Shown here: positions 9,573-19,133 of the stretch, piece by piece | How positions within the stretch are numbered: the first letter of the stretch is position 1 | Layout of the letters: each line of letters opens with the position of its first letter | Source of the DNA: Brevundimonas sp. | GTDB taxonomy: Bacteria; Pseudomonadota; Alphaproteobacteria; Caulobacterales; Caulobacteraceae | NCBI RefSeq assembly: GCF_027484365.1 | Contig: NZ_JAIXTC010000021.1 | Coordinates: forward strand, 1-64,000 | Direction of reading: 5' to 3' | Length of the DNA: 64,000 nucleotides | Position numbers and translations under genes: made by a program | The notes under the pieces: generated by a model | What the model was told of the DNA's origin: nothing | Seen by the model: the letters and a program-made list of their open reading frames with translations, nothing else | The model's database searches: none

Positions 9573-10496
9573 TCAGCGGTTCAGCGGCAATGGCGGCACA
9601 TGGGTTTGAACGACAGCCCGACCCGACGCGATCGACCAGATCTCCCGGTCGGCCGTCCGGTCCCACGCCCAGCCCTGGCCCTCGAACTCGACATTGACGG
9701 TGGCGACATGGCGCAGGACCGACCCGGCCTCTGGCAGGGCGAGGACATACAGTTCCTTGGCGTCGTGCCCCGAAACATACAGCAGCCCGTCGTCGCCCCA
9801 ACCTCCGCCCGAACTGGACGTCGGGGCGAACCGTTCCAGCACCGACGGCGGAAACACCCAGCTTTCCATACGCCGCCACTCGTCGTCGAACTTCACCAGT
9901 GTCGTGGTGGTGTGGTCACGGCCCGGCTGGCCGCCGCGCTGGTCATAGTTGGCGAACAGGGCCCACCAGGCGCCATCCTTGCGGTCGACCCAGGTCAGCG
10001 ACCCGATCTGTTCGCCGAGGCTGATGCTGTCGATGTGGGCCAGGGTGTCCGGATCGAACACCTCGACCGAAGAGACCATCGGCACATGCGGAAAGTTCGA
10101 ATGGCCGCACATCAACCTGCCCTCCAGCACGGCGCAGGCATTGAGATGGATGAACAGGGTCCGGTCGCCCGCCCATTCCGCCAGCTTCGCGCCATCCGAC
10201 TTGGCGTACTTGCCGATACGGGTGTTGACCACGGCATAGAAGACATCGCCTGCCGCCGCTGCGCCCTGGCCCGCCTCCATGATACCGGGATAACGCCGTA
10301 ACTCGACCGAGCCGAACGTCGGCGGGGCCGGCGGTTGCGGGATGGGCCGCTCCTGTTGGCGAGGATAGCTGGCGAGCGGCGGAATCGGCCGTGGTTCGGC
10401 GGGCTGGGCGACCGTCGGGCGGTCCTGGCCGCGCGCGGCAGCGGTGCCCAGGGCGAAGACGGCCAGGGCCGTGGCGGCCAGAATGAGTCTGGGCAT
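9573..10496 (-). CDS. Secreted hypothetical protein, beta-propeller-like
   Basis: Signal peptide MPRLILAATALAVFALGTAAARGQ; repeated short strands (VEVFDPDTLAHIDSISLGEQIGSLTWVDRKDGAWWALFANYD). Family not identified. Confidence 0.6.
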   Translation of the reverse strand: MPRLILAATALAVFALGTAAARGQDRPTVAQPAEPRPIPPLASYPRQQERPIPQPPAPPTFGSVELRRYPGIMEAGQGAAAAGDVFYAVVNTRIGKYAKSDGAKLAEWAGDRTLFIHLNACAVLEGRLMCGHSNFPHVPMVSSVEVFDPDTLAHIDSISLGEQIGSLTWVDRKDGAWWALFANYDQRGGQPGRDHTTTTLVKFDDEWRRMESWVFPPSVLERFAPTSSSGGGWGDDGLLYVSGHDAKELYVLALPEAGSVLRHVATVNVEFEGQGWAWDRTADREIWSIASGRAVVQTHVPPLPLNR

Positions 10497-10735
10497 CGGC
10501 GTCTCCAATCCCCTCCCTCGAGGGAAGGCAAGGCTGGGGCGAGAAAGGGGTTCACCGCACCCGCCGGCACCAGCCTGACCCCCACTCTTCAGTACCGCCT
10601 AGGCTCCAGCCGTGACGAGGTCTCGTCAGACTCAGCGCAGTTTCGAGACAGCCTTGCGAACAATTTACAGGCCGCCCGAACGGCGAACGGTTTCAGACCC
10701 GTCCGCTCCGGTTCGTTCAGATCAGGGGAGCCGGC

Positions 10736-11695
10736 TCAGGGCTGGATCGCATCAGAACGCGGACGCGCGCGGACGCCCAGATGATTGGCCGAGGGACGTT
10801 CCCGGCCCGGCACGGCGGTGTGGATCGGACGGTTCAACACAACGGGTCCATTCGCAGACTCGACCACCATGGTCGTGGATCCGCCACCGTCCAGATTGAT
10901 CGCGTCACTGGCTCCCAAAGCGACCAGAATGTCGGTCAGTTCGTCGAGACTGGCGCCTTCGCTGAAACCCGGCTGGCGTCCATCCACGGTCACAAGCCAG
11001 GCGAGCCGACGGCGGGCATCGAGTCCGACGGCGGTCCGGGGGTGACGGGCTGCCCCATAGGCGGCGTCAAAGGACTCATAGGACAGACGCTGGCCGTCCC
11101 TCAGAAGCCGCGGACCGGCCGCCATGGCCTCACGCACCCCCGGGCCGCACTCCTGGCCATCCCGGATCACCACCTCGGCCTCACGCCAGATACACAGGAT
11201 GGCGTTGACCCGCCGGTCGAGGTCCGTTTCGATCGGGGACACAACCCGCCCGTCATGGATCGCGGCCCCGGAGACATCCGTCCCCTGACCCGGTTGGGGG
11301 ATATAGTCATCTCCTCCGGGCGAGCCCCCTGCGAAGGGCAGGAAGTAGCCTCCATTGACGGCCGCCTGCCAGTCCTGGGCCATGAGCGCCTCGGATGTTT
11401 TCAGCGCCCGGTATTCGTGGCCATCGCTGGAATCGCCAGGGGTGACAATCAGCGACACGCCCGGAGCCGTCAGGTCGATCTGGAGCACCTGTATCGCCAT
11501 CGGGACCGGCCCTGGCGCAGGCAGGGTCCGATGTGACACGCCATCAAACAGGGCGACCCAGGGCGCAGGATCCGGATGGGCCATCGAGAGGGTGCCGCAC
11601 GCAGAGATGGCGCAGGATGCAGCGGCAATAATGGCTCTCGCAAGAATGGTGGACGAACTAATCATTACATCCTCAGTATTCAGACCAATATTCAC
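10736..11695 (-). CDS. Phosphodiester glycosidase family (NAGPA domain) secreted protein
   Basis: AAVNGGYF...RHPRTAVGLDARRRLAWLVTVDGRQPGFSEGASLDELTDILVALGASDAINLDGGGSTTMVV; typical NAGPA motifs. Confidence 0.88.
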   Translation of the reverse strand: MNIGLNTEDVMISSSTILARAIIAAASCAISACGTLSMAHPDPAPWVALFDGVSHRTLPAPGPVPMAIQVLQIDLTAPGVSLIVTPGDSSDGHEYRALKTSEALMAQDWQAAVNGGYFLPFAGGSPGGDDYIPQPGQGTDVSGAAIHDGRVVSPIETDLDRRVNAILCIWREAEVVIRDGQECGPGVREAMAAGPRLLRDGQRLSYESFDAAYGAARHPRTAVGLDARRRLAWLVTVDGRQPGFSEGASLDELTDILVALGASDAINLDGGGSTTMVVESANGPVVLNRPIHTAVPGRERPSANHLGVRARPRSDAIQP

Positions 11696-11916
11696 AGGAT
11701 CGCAGCATCACAGGATTCTGGACGCTCCTTCTATTGCTTCTGACGCTGCCTGTCTCGGCCTGCCCGTGCAACGCCTATGTCTATTCGTAAAAAATTCGTT
11801 AACTCACTATCTAAACTTCTCCTAACGGATGCGCCGTTGTTGTCAGTCGCTGCGACGACATCGCCCCGACGCAGGCGCCTTGCTGAACAGCGCAAGCCTG
11901 CAGGGGGAATATTTCC

Positions 11917-14469
11917 ATGACGTCTTCGCTTCGCGCCCTCCTCATGCTGATGAGCAGCTCGATCGCCTTGTCGGCTGTTGCCGGACAGGCCTTTGCGCAG
12001 TCGGCCGCCGCCGACCAGCATGCCACTGACGTCGAGGAGATCGTCGTTGTCGGCTATCGCGCCCAGAACGCACAGGCGATCCTTGCGCGTCGTCAGGATG
12101 AGCGGATCGCCGACTATCTCGCGGCCGACGATATCGGCAGCCAGCCCGACTACAACATCTCCGATGCGATCCGTCGCCTGCCCGGCGTCCAGACGGTGTT
12201 CGATGAAGACGAAGGCAAATTCGTCTCGATCCGCGGCCTTAACCCCAGCTACACCCTGGGTGCCTTCGATGGGGCGACCCTGGCGACCTCCGAACGCTCG
12301 AACCGCCAACTGAACATGGAGGCAATCCCCTCCGGTGCGATCCGCCAGGTCGTGGTCACCAAGTCCCGGACGCCCGATGTCGACGGCAATGCGATCGGCG
12401 GCACGCTGAACCTGATCACGCGCTCCCCGTTCGATTCGCCGGGCTTCTATCTCGCAGGCACAGCCTCGGGCGGCATCTCCTCCGACACCGTCGTCCCGGG
12501 TGAAGGTTTTGGCCGCGACTATGACGATGCGCCGAACTGGCGCTTCGATGCGACCATGTCGCAACGTTTTGGCAGCAGCGGCGAATTCGGCGTCCTTCTC
12601 GGCCTCAACTATCTTCAGCGCAACCGCGACCAGGAAAGGCTCCTGCCGCAGCAGGTCCAGCCCTCCATTTCCGCGACTCCGACGCCCGTGGGGGCCCCGG
12701 CGGCTGCGGCGGCCCAGACGGATTTGCTGTGGTCGACCTATCCGAACACCATTGAACGGCTCGGCGGCATCCTGAAGCTGGAATGGGAGCCGATGTCCGG
12801 CCTGCGGACGGGCGTTTCGTTCGTTCACTACGTCCAGAACGACAACGAGCTGCGCCATTCGCAGCGACTGCGCAACGGGACCGGCGGCAACGCCAGCTTC
12901 GTCCGTTTCAACGATTTTCCGCTCGAGAAGCCCACCACGGTGGGCCAGTTCTTCATCGACTGGACCCCGGACGAGGATCAGACCCTGGCCTTCCGGGCCT
13001 CCTATTCCGAAGCCCAATTCCTGGAAGCGTCCAACCAGCTTCAGTTCAACCTGACGGGTCCTGCGGCGACGTTCGATGTGGGCCTCCAGGGCCGGGTGCC
13101 GGTCGCGACCAACCTTGACCCACGCCTTTCGAACCCGGCCAGCTACACCCTGCTGAACAACGCCTTCACGCCCTATGAGGACGACAGCGACGAATATGTC
13201 CGCGAAGTCGCCTTCGACTACGGCCGCAATACCGAGCGCGGCGACATGGGTCTGGGGATTGGCCTCGGCGCCAAGGTCCGCGAGATCATCCGCGACAACG
13301 ACTCGACCACCTGGAACTGGGTCTATACAGGCGCGCCCCTGTCGCTCGGCCAGTTCGCGGTCCCGACGAACTACAGGCCGCCGTTCGGCAGCTTCAACCA
13401 GATCTTCATCGACTTCGACGCCTTCAACGCCTTCTTCAACAGCAATCGCGCCAGTTTCACGGGCGGGCGCAACGAGAACCGGCAGGCCGACTGGCTGTTT
13501 GAAGAGGACGTCACCGCCCTCTACGGCCTCGTGCGCCACGCAGGCTCGCGTCACACCCTGATCCTCGGCGGTCGCTACGAGGACACGGAAACCTCGGTCG
13601 AACGCAACCGCACCCAGGGCACGGCCCAGTCGCGCGTGACCCGTGACGGCCAATACGACCACTTCCTCCCGTCGATCACCCTCCTTTATGATCTCACGGA
13701 CTCACTGCGACTGCGCGCAGGCGCGGCCCGCGCGGTGGGACGCCCCAACCCCAGCCAGCTCGCCTCGGGCGAAACCGTCAATCAGACCACCGGGGCCATC
13801 AACCGTGGCAACCCGGACCTGCTCGCCCGCGAAGGCGACAGCTATGAAGCCTCTCTGGAATACTACATGCCCGGCAATGTCGGCGTGTTCTCGGTCGGCG
13901 TCTTCCGCAAGGAGATCAAGAACGAGATCGTCACCCGTCTGACCGTCGCCGGCGGCCCCAACGGCGAGGACGTGACGCAGCCCGTCAATGCCACAAGGGC
14001 AGACGTCCAGGGCCTCGAGCTCAACGCCGTCATCAACAACCTGCCCCTGCCGGGCTGGTTGTCGAACTTCGGCGTGTCTGCCAACGCCTCCTTCATCGAC
14101 GGCAGTTTCGATACGGGCGGCGCGCGCGGCACGGTCGACGTGCTGCAAGGCCAGGCCGACACCCTCGCCAATCTCGCCCTCTTCTATGAGCAGGGTCCGT
14201 TCCGTGCCCGCGCCGCCTACGCCTATGTCGGCGAAGCCTTCACCAGTGTCAGCGCGACCGACCTGACCGGTGTGACGGATCGCTATGACGCGGCGACCAG
14301 CACCCTGGACCTCCAGGCGCGCTATACGATCAATGATCGCTTCGAACTGATCGGAGAGGTTCGCAACGCGACCAACGAAGAAAAGATCAACTACACCGGA
14401 AACGACATCTATCGGGACGTGTCCTTCTACGGGCGTCAGTTCTGGATCGGCACCACGTTCGGGTTCTAG
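11917..14469 (+). CDS. TonB-dependent receptor
   Basis: Signal peptide, VEEIVVVGYRAQ TonB box region, plug DAIRRLPGVQTVFDEDEGKFVSIRGLNPSY, terminal strand GRQFWIGTTFGF. Confidence 0.93.
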   Translation: MTSSLRALLMLMSSSIALSAVAGQAFAQSAAADQHATDVEEIVVVGYRAQNAQAILARRQDERIADYLAADDIGSQPDYNISDAIRRLPGVQTVFDEDEGKFVSIRGLNPSYTLGAFDGATLATSERSNRQLNMEAIPSGAIRQVVVTKSRTPDVDGNAIGGTLNLITRSPFDSPGFYLAGTASGGISSDTVVPGEGFGRDYDDAPNWRFDATMSQRFGSSGEFGVLLGLNYLQRNRDQERLLPQQVQPSISATPTPVGAPAAAAAQTDLLWSTYPNTIERLGGILKLEWEPMSGLRTGVSFVHYVQNDNELRHSQRLRNGTGGNASFVRFNDFPLEKPTTVGQFFIDWTPDEDQTLAFRASYSEAQFLEASNQLQFNLTGPAATFDVGLQGRVPVATNLDPRLSNPASYTLLNNAFTPYEDDSDEYVREVAFDYGRNTERGDMGLGIGLGAKVREIIRDNDSTTWNWVYTGAPLSLGQFAVPTNYRPPFGSFNQIFIDFDAFNAFFNSNRASFTGGRNENRQADWLFEEDVTALYGLVRHAGSRHTLILGGRYEDTETSVERNRTQGTAQSRVTRDGQYDHFLPSITLLYDLTDSLRLRAGAARAVGRPNPSQLASGETVNQTTGAINRGNPDLLAREGDSYEASLEYYMPGNVGVFSVGVFRKEIKNEIVTRLTVAGGPNGEDVTQPVNATRADVQGLELNAVINNLPLPGWLSNFGVSANASFIDGSFDTGGARGTVDVLQGQADTLANLALFYEQGPFRARAAYAYVGEAFTSVSATDLTGVTDRYDAATSTLDLQARYTINDRFELIGEVRNATNEEKINYTGNDIYRDVSFYGRQFWIGTTFGF

Positions 14470-14560
14470 GCCGCGCAAGCGTTGGCAACTGGGCTCCGGG
14501 CCGGGCTGGAGGGTTCGGTCAGGACAACCTCGCCAAACTGAAGTGGCCCTGACGTGACAC

Positions 14561-14638
14561 GGTTGCAGGCAACCACGGCCGCCGAGGCGGCCGTCGCTGG
14601 TGCTCGTCCCGGGATCGACCTGCTGGTTATGCAGCAGG
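14561..14638. terminator. Cluster of three inverted repeats between convergent genes (possible bidirectional terminator)
   Basis: GGTTGC-AG-GCAACC (14561-14574), ACGGCCGC-CGAG-GCGGCCGT (14575-14594), CCTGCTG-GTTATG-CAGCAGG (14619-14638); no T tract. Confidence 0.35.
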
Positions 14639-14683
14639 CGCGTCAGCAGGCTCAATGTGGCACCGGTGTCCCTCCGCGGCCCC

Positions 14684-15454
14684 TCAGATTCCGGCGTACC
14701 ACTCGTATCCGCGATCGGGCCAATAGCCCCCATTGCCGCCCTGGATGTCGGCGAAGCTGGCGACCGCCTCGATCCGACGGATGTATTTGGCCTGTTTGTA
14801 GCCCAGCTGCCGCTCGACCCGCAGCCTCAGCGGCGCCCCGTGGGGCACGCCCAGAACCTCACCGTTCATGTCATAGGCCAGAAGGGTCTGGGGGTGGCGG
14901 GCGTCGACCAGGTCGATGCTCTCGTAATAGCGCGGCCCGTCCTCCGTCTGGGTCAGGGCGTCGAAACAGTGGAAGACGATGTATTTCGCCTCGGGCTTCA
15001 GCCCCGCCTCGTCGAGCAGGGTCTCCAGCCGGACCCCAGTCCACTGGCCGATCGCCGTCCAGCCTTCCACGCAGTCATGCTTGGTGATCTGGGTCCTCGC
15101 AGGGCGCGTGCGCAACTCGGCCAGCGACAGCGACAGGGGCCGTTCGACCAGTCCGCCGATCTCCAGCCGGTAGTCGGCGAAATCCGCGTCCCTCAGCGCC
15201 ACATAGTCCGACGCTGCCGGATCGATCGATCCGTTCGGCTTGAAGTCCGGACTGATCTCGGAGACGTCGTATTCGGGCGCCAGGGCCTCGCGTGGCACCA
15301 GCAGACGCTGGGACCGGCGCGTCAGCGCCTCGGCGGACACCTTCAGCCGCTCACTGAACGACACGCCGCGTTCGCAGGCGGCAAGGGCCATCACGCCGGC
15401 GGTCGCCAGGACCCGACCCAGCCAGGTTCGACGGTTCATCGCAGGCGCGCTCAT
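14684..15454 (-). CDS. Molybdopterin-dependent oxidoreductase (sulfite oxidase/MsrP-like)
   Basis: Lipoprotein-like/Tat-like N-terminus NRRTWLGRVLATAGVMALAAC; ITKHDCVEGWTAIGQWTGVRLETLLDEAG (Mo-binding Cys motif); ...GVPHGAPLRLRVERQLGYKQAKYIRRIE. Confidence 0.92.
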   Translation of the reverse strand: MSAPAMNRRTWLGRVLATAGVMALAACERGVSFSERLKVSAEALTRRSQRLLVPREALAPEYDVSEISPDFKPNGSIDPAASDYVALRDADFADYRLEIGGLVERPLSLSLAELRTRPARTQITKHDCVEGWTAIGQWTGVRLETLLDEAGLKPEAKYIVFHCFDALTQTEDGPRYYESIDLVDARHPQTLLAYDMNGEVLGVPHGAPLRLRVERQLGYKQAKYIRRIEAVASFADIQGGNGGYWPDRGYEWYAGI

Positions 15455-16242
15455 TTGGGTTCTCCATCAGCGGGAGTGGTCGGCTCGAGCACGAACCAGC
15501 CTGTGATCATAGCCCGCATGTTGTTGTAGAACCCGGTCCAGATCACCAGGCCCACGTGGATGACGATGAAGCCCACGATCAGTCCTGCCGAGATGAAATG
15601 CAGCGTCCGCGCCGACTGCCGTCCGCCCATGATCTCCAGAAGAATGCCGCCGATCGCGTTGAAGCCCGGCGACATCGAAAGGCCCGTGATCAGCATCATG
15701 GGAAGGATCACGAGGATCATCGTCACATAGGTCAGCTTCTGGATGACGTTGTAGGTCCGGGCTTCCTCATCCTTCGGGAAGTGAAACCGGGCGTGTTCCT
15801 TCACCGAAGGCCAGAACCCCTTCAGGTCCATTCCGGTCGGCCAGAGCCGCCGCCCGAACCGGCGGGTGATGAAGCCATAGGCGAGGTAGATCAGACCGTT
15901 GATGACAAACAACCAGGCAAAGAAGAAGTGCCAGTGCCGCGCTTCCGCCAAGTTGCGGCCCTGCGGGATCAGAAGCCAGTTCGGGATCGTGGGAATGCTC
16001 AGCCACGGGTCGGCAAAGTTGGTGCGCACGCCCCAGTCGAGATGAGGGTGGGCAAGCAGGATGTTCAGCCCGCTCATGATCAACACCACGACGGCCACGA
16101 CGTTCAGCCAGTGGCTGATCCGGACCAGCACAGGGTGGCGCCAGGTGTCGGTGCGTCCGCCGGGCAGGGGCCGGTCTGCAGGTCCCGGGCTCGGCATCTC
16201 CGGAGCCTCGCCCCCGGCCTCATCGAATGGACGGTCAGTCAT
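15451..16242 (-). CDS. Cytochrome b/b6 domain (cytochrome b561-type) membrane protein
   Basis: RISHWLNVVAVVVLIMSGLNILLAHPHLDWG...HFFFAWLFVINGLIYLAYGF...HFISAGLIVGFIVIHVGLVIWTGFYNNMRAMITG; overlaps the Mo enzyme start by 4 nt. Confidence 0.9.
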   Translation of the reverse strand: MTDRPFDEAGGEAPEMPSPGPADRPLPGGRTDTWRHPVLVRISHWLNVVAVVVLIMSGLNILLAHPHLDWGVRTNFADPWLSIPTIPNWLLIPQGRNLAEARHWHFFFAWLFVINGLIYLAYGFITRRFGRRLWPTGMDLKGFWPSVKEHARFHFPKDEEARTYNVIQKLTYVTMILVILPMMLITGLSMSPGFNAIGGILLEIMGGRQSARTLHFISAGLIVGFIVIHVGLVIWTGFYNNMRAMITGWFVLEPTTPADGEPK

Positions 16243-16655
16243 GCAGTTCCCCCCGACAGCCTGCGGACGGTCTCACGATCCGACCGGCGCGCAAACCGCC
16301 ATTTCCGGTGGTTTCGATCCAGCGGGCAGAAAGGTTACACGGTCGCCTGGTCGGGCAGACTGAAAGATCACCCGCGGCCGCCTCAGGCGGGCATCCTGCG
16401 GTCGCTTGTCGGTTTTCGGCTGGCAGGCCGGAAGGGCTCTCCTTCAGACGAACGCCGACGATCCTGCCGTCGTTCTCCGGACGGTTGCCCATACCGCCGG
16501 AGATCATCCGCCGGCTGCAAGGCCCCCCTGATTCCTGGTCCGGCCGCGCCGCGCTTCAGAACGAGGCGACGCGCCTTCACCGACCGGCTGCTCCCTGTCC
16601 TCTGCCGCGCTGTCGGCCTCGTGCGCCTGTCCGGGGGCCATTGTCGTTATCGAAG

Positions 16656-17303
16656 TCAGTCTGAATCGAGCGGCCGATCGATCCGGCCATCGACCATCAC
16701 GACCCGATCATCCGCGAGGCGATCGGCGTCGCGCGGGTCGTGCGAGACCAGCAGCATCGGAAGGGCGGTCTCGTCGCGCAGGACGGCCAGCCAGGGGAGA
16801 AGTTCGTCCCGCCGGGGCCCGTCAAGACCTGCGAACGGCTCGTCCAGCAGCAGCAGGCGCGGATCCGACGCCAGGGCCCGGGCGATGGCCACCCGCCGCG
16901 CCTCTCCGCCTGAGAGGTTGCGTGTCCAACGCCCCAACAAAGGTTCAAGCCCCAGCAGGCGCAGTATGGGCGCAATATGGATGGGACGCCCGGCGAAGCG
17001 GCACCCGTAGTCGATGTTTTCCGCCACGGTCAGATGCGGAAACAGGCGTGCATCCTGAAACACGTAACCGATCCTGCGCCTATGGGGAGGCGGCATCTGA
17101 CCCGATCCGGCGTCCAGGATGGTCTCTCCGTCGACCACGAACCGGCCGGTCTCGACCGGAATCAGTCCGGCGATCGCGTGCAAAAGGGTGGTCTTGCCGG
17201 CCCCCGACGCGCCTTCCACCGCCACGATCCGCGCAGCGCTTTCGAACCGCGCCTGGATGCGAAAATCGCCCCGGGTCGCGACGATCTCACACCGGATGGT
17301 CAC
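16656..17303 (-). CDS. modC: Molybdate ABC transporter ATP-binding protein
   Basis: GTG start overlapping the modB stop; Walker A GASGAGKTTLL, signature NLSGGEARRVAIARAL, Walker B LLLLDEPFAGLD; operon context with modA/modB. Confidence 0.88.
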   Translation of the reverse strand: MTIRCEIVATRGDFRIQARFESAARIVAVEGASGAGKTTLLHAIAGLIPVETGRFVVDGETILDAGSGQMPPPHRRRIGYVFQDARLFPHLTVAENIDYGCRFAGRPIHIAPILRLLGLEPLLGRWTRNLSGGEARRVAIARALASDPRLLLLDEPFAGLDGPRRDELLPWLAVLRDETALPMLLVSHDPRDADRLADDRVVMVDGRIDRPLDSD

Positions 17304-18007
17304 ATCACTGCGCTCCGTCGCAACAGGCGGCGATTGACCCATTCCGTCGCCAGCAGGGCGGCCACACAGACAATGACCGACAGAAGCGCCAGCCGCAGAG
17401 CCGTCGCCTCCCCGTCGACCCGCTGCAGCACGGCATAGATGGCGACCGGAAGGGTGCGCGTCTCGCCCGGGATGGCCCCGACAAAGGTGACCGTGGCCCC
17501 AAACTCTCCGAACGCCCGCGCAAAACCCAGCAGGCCGCCCGCGATCAGCCCCGGCAGCGCCAGCGGAAGGGTGACCGTGGCCAGCACCCAGTGGGGCGGT
17601 GCCCCAAGTGTCGCCGCGGCCTGTTCCACGCCCCGGTCGATGCTCTCGATCGCCTGACGGATCGGTCGCACCATCAGCGGCAGGGCCATCACCGAAGCCG
17701 CCAGGGCCGCCCCCGTCCAGCTGAATGACAGGCTGATCCCGAAGGTCTCCGACAGCCACCGACCGACTGGTCCGCGCGCCCCGAACAACAGGAGCAGCCC
17801 AAGCCCGGTCACCACCGGCGGCAGCACCAGAGGCAGATTGACCAATGCCTCCAGGATCCAGCGTCCGGGAAATTTCCCCCGCGCCAGTACCAGAGCCAAT
17901 CCGGCGGCGACCGGCAGGGTCGCGATCGTGGCCACCGCCCCGACCCGCAACGATAGAACCAGCGCCTCGATCTCGAACGCGGTCAGGGGCGCGAACAGGT
18001 CACTCAT
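17300..18007 (-). CDS. modB: Molybdate ABC transporter permease
   Basis: MSDLFAPLTAFEIEALVLSLRVGAVATIATLPVAAGLALVLAR...ARAFGEFGATVTFVGAIPGETRTLPVAIY. Confidence 0.93.
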   Translation of the reverse strand: MSDLFAPLTAFEIEALVLSLRVGAVATIATLPVAAGLALVLARGKFPGRWILEALVNLPLVLPPVVTGLGLLLLFGARGPVGRWLSETFGISLSFSWTGAALAASVMALPLMVRPIRQAIESIDRGVEQAAATLGAPPHWVLATVTLPLALPGLIAGGLLGFARAFGEFGATVTFVGAIPGETRTLPVAIYAVLQRVDGEATALRLALLSVIVCVAALLATEWVNRRLLRRSAVM

Positions 18008-18347
18008 CGCCGCTGTCCAGCGCCGCCAGCCGCGCAAGGGTCGGCGCCGCGACAGCCTCGAGCTCCGCCCGAAGCGTCTCATAGGCGGCCAGCAGGGTTT
18101 CGCCATGCTCGGTGAGTCGCGATCCGCCCCCCTGGGCCCCACCTCGCGCGGTCACCAGAGCCGGTTTCCCGGTCAGGTCGTTGATCGCCTCCATCAGGGT
18201 CCATGCCCGGCGATAGGACATGCCCATCCGTCGTGCGGCTTCGCTGAGCGAACCGGAGTCCCGGATATGGGCCAGGAGTTCCGCCTTGCCGGGGCCGAGC
18301 CGGCCTTCGCCGATCCGGATCTGGAACCACAGCCGCGTCGATCTCAT
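18000..18347 (-). CDS. ModE-like winged-helix regulator (DNA-binding domain only)
   Basis: 115 aa; GPGKAELLAHIRDSGSLSEAARRMGMSYRRAWTLMEAINDLTGKPALVTARGGAQGGGSRLTEHGETLL; no Mop/TOBE domain. Confidence 0.88.
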   Translation of the reverse strand: MRSTRLWFQIRIGEGRLGPGKAELLAHIRDSGSLSEAARRMGMSYRRAWTLMEAINDLTGKPALVTARGGAQGGGSRLTEHGETLLAAYETLRAELEAVAAPTLARLAALDSGDE

Positions 18348-19075
18348 CGCCCCGGCCCGAATCCATGACGGGTGAACACCACCCCCGCCGCCTCCGACTG
18401 AAGAAAGGCCATCAACGACCCGGCCTCTCTTGCTGCCGTCGCCGTCAATGCGGCCGGATAGGCGATGTCAGGCTGAAACGCCGCTGCGGGCACATTGACG
18501 ACGCGCGCGCCGTCGTAGCCGAGCGCGTCGCTGCGATAGACGATCCCCAGGTCGACCTCGCCCCTGGCCACGAACCCGCGCACGGCCCTGACGTCCCCCG
18601 CCAGGATCAGATTGGGCGAGACTGCGTCCCAGACGCCTGATCGCTGGAGCATCTCGCGGGCATAGCGCCCCGCAGGCACGCTCTCCGGGTCGCCTATAGC
18701 GATCCGGCCTTGCCAGGCGAAATTCACGACCGGGCGATCGGACGGCGCGATGACGACGAGACTGTTGGTGAGCAGGGTCACCTGGCTGTCGGCCCGGATC
18801 GCCCCCTCCCGCGCCAGTCGGCCCATCCAGAGGTCATCGGCCAGCACCACCAGGTCGGCAGGGGCTCCCGCCAGGAGCTGACGCGCCAGCTCCCCGCTGC
18901 CGGCGTACACGGTCCGCACGGGACCCCTCCCCTCGGCTTGGAACTTCGCCGCAAGCTCGGTCACAGCGTCAGTGAGCGAGGCGGCCGCAAACAGGGTCAG
19001 CGGCAAGGGTGCAGCGGGGCGACAGCCGGAAACGAGGGCCATGGCTCCGGTCAGCACGCCGCGCCGTCCGATCAT
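18344..19075 (-). CDS. modA: Molybdate ABC transporter substrate-binding protein
   Basis: [25 protein letters not shown]...[29 protein letters not shown]...[13 protein letters not shown]. Confidence 0.93.
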   Translation of the reverse strand: MIGRRGVLTGAMALVSGCRPAAPLPLTLFAAASLTDAVTELAAKFQAEGRGPVRTVYAGSGELARQLLAGAPADLVVLADDLWMGRLAREGAIRADSQVTLLTNSLVVIAPSDRPVVNFAWQGRIAIGDPESVPAGRYAREMLQRSGVWDAVSPNLILAGDVRAVRGFVARGEVDLGIVYRSDALGYDGARVVNVPAAAFQPDIAYPAALTATAAREAGSLMAFLQSEAAGVVFTRHGFGPGR

Positions 19076-19109
19076 CGGTCCAGAAATGACTTTGCTCCGC
19101 CACAGGCTT

Positions 19110-19133
19110 CGTTATGCTGATATGAGCATGACG
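19110..19133. promoter_or_regulatory. Candidate ModE-type operator in the modA/moaA divergent gap
   Basis: CGTTATGC-TGATATGA-GCATGACG, 7/8 dyad over the moaA start codon; resembles CGnTAT..ATAnCG Mo-box halves. Confidence 0.45.

Noticed and set aside
11731-13662. 643-aa minus-strand ORF
   Set aside because: Antisense shadow of the clear TonB receptor at 11917..14469.
16250-16650. Possible mobA or other gene between cytochrome b and modC
   Set aside because: Only short ORFs without recognisable motifs; no MobA GG motif seen.
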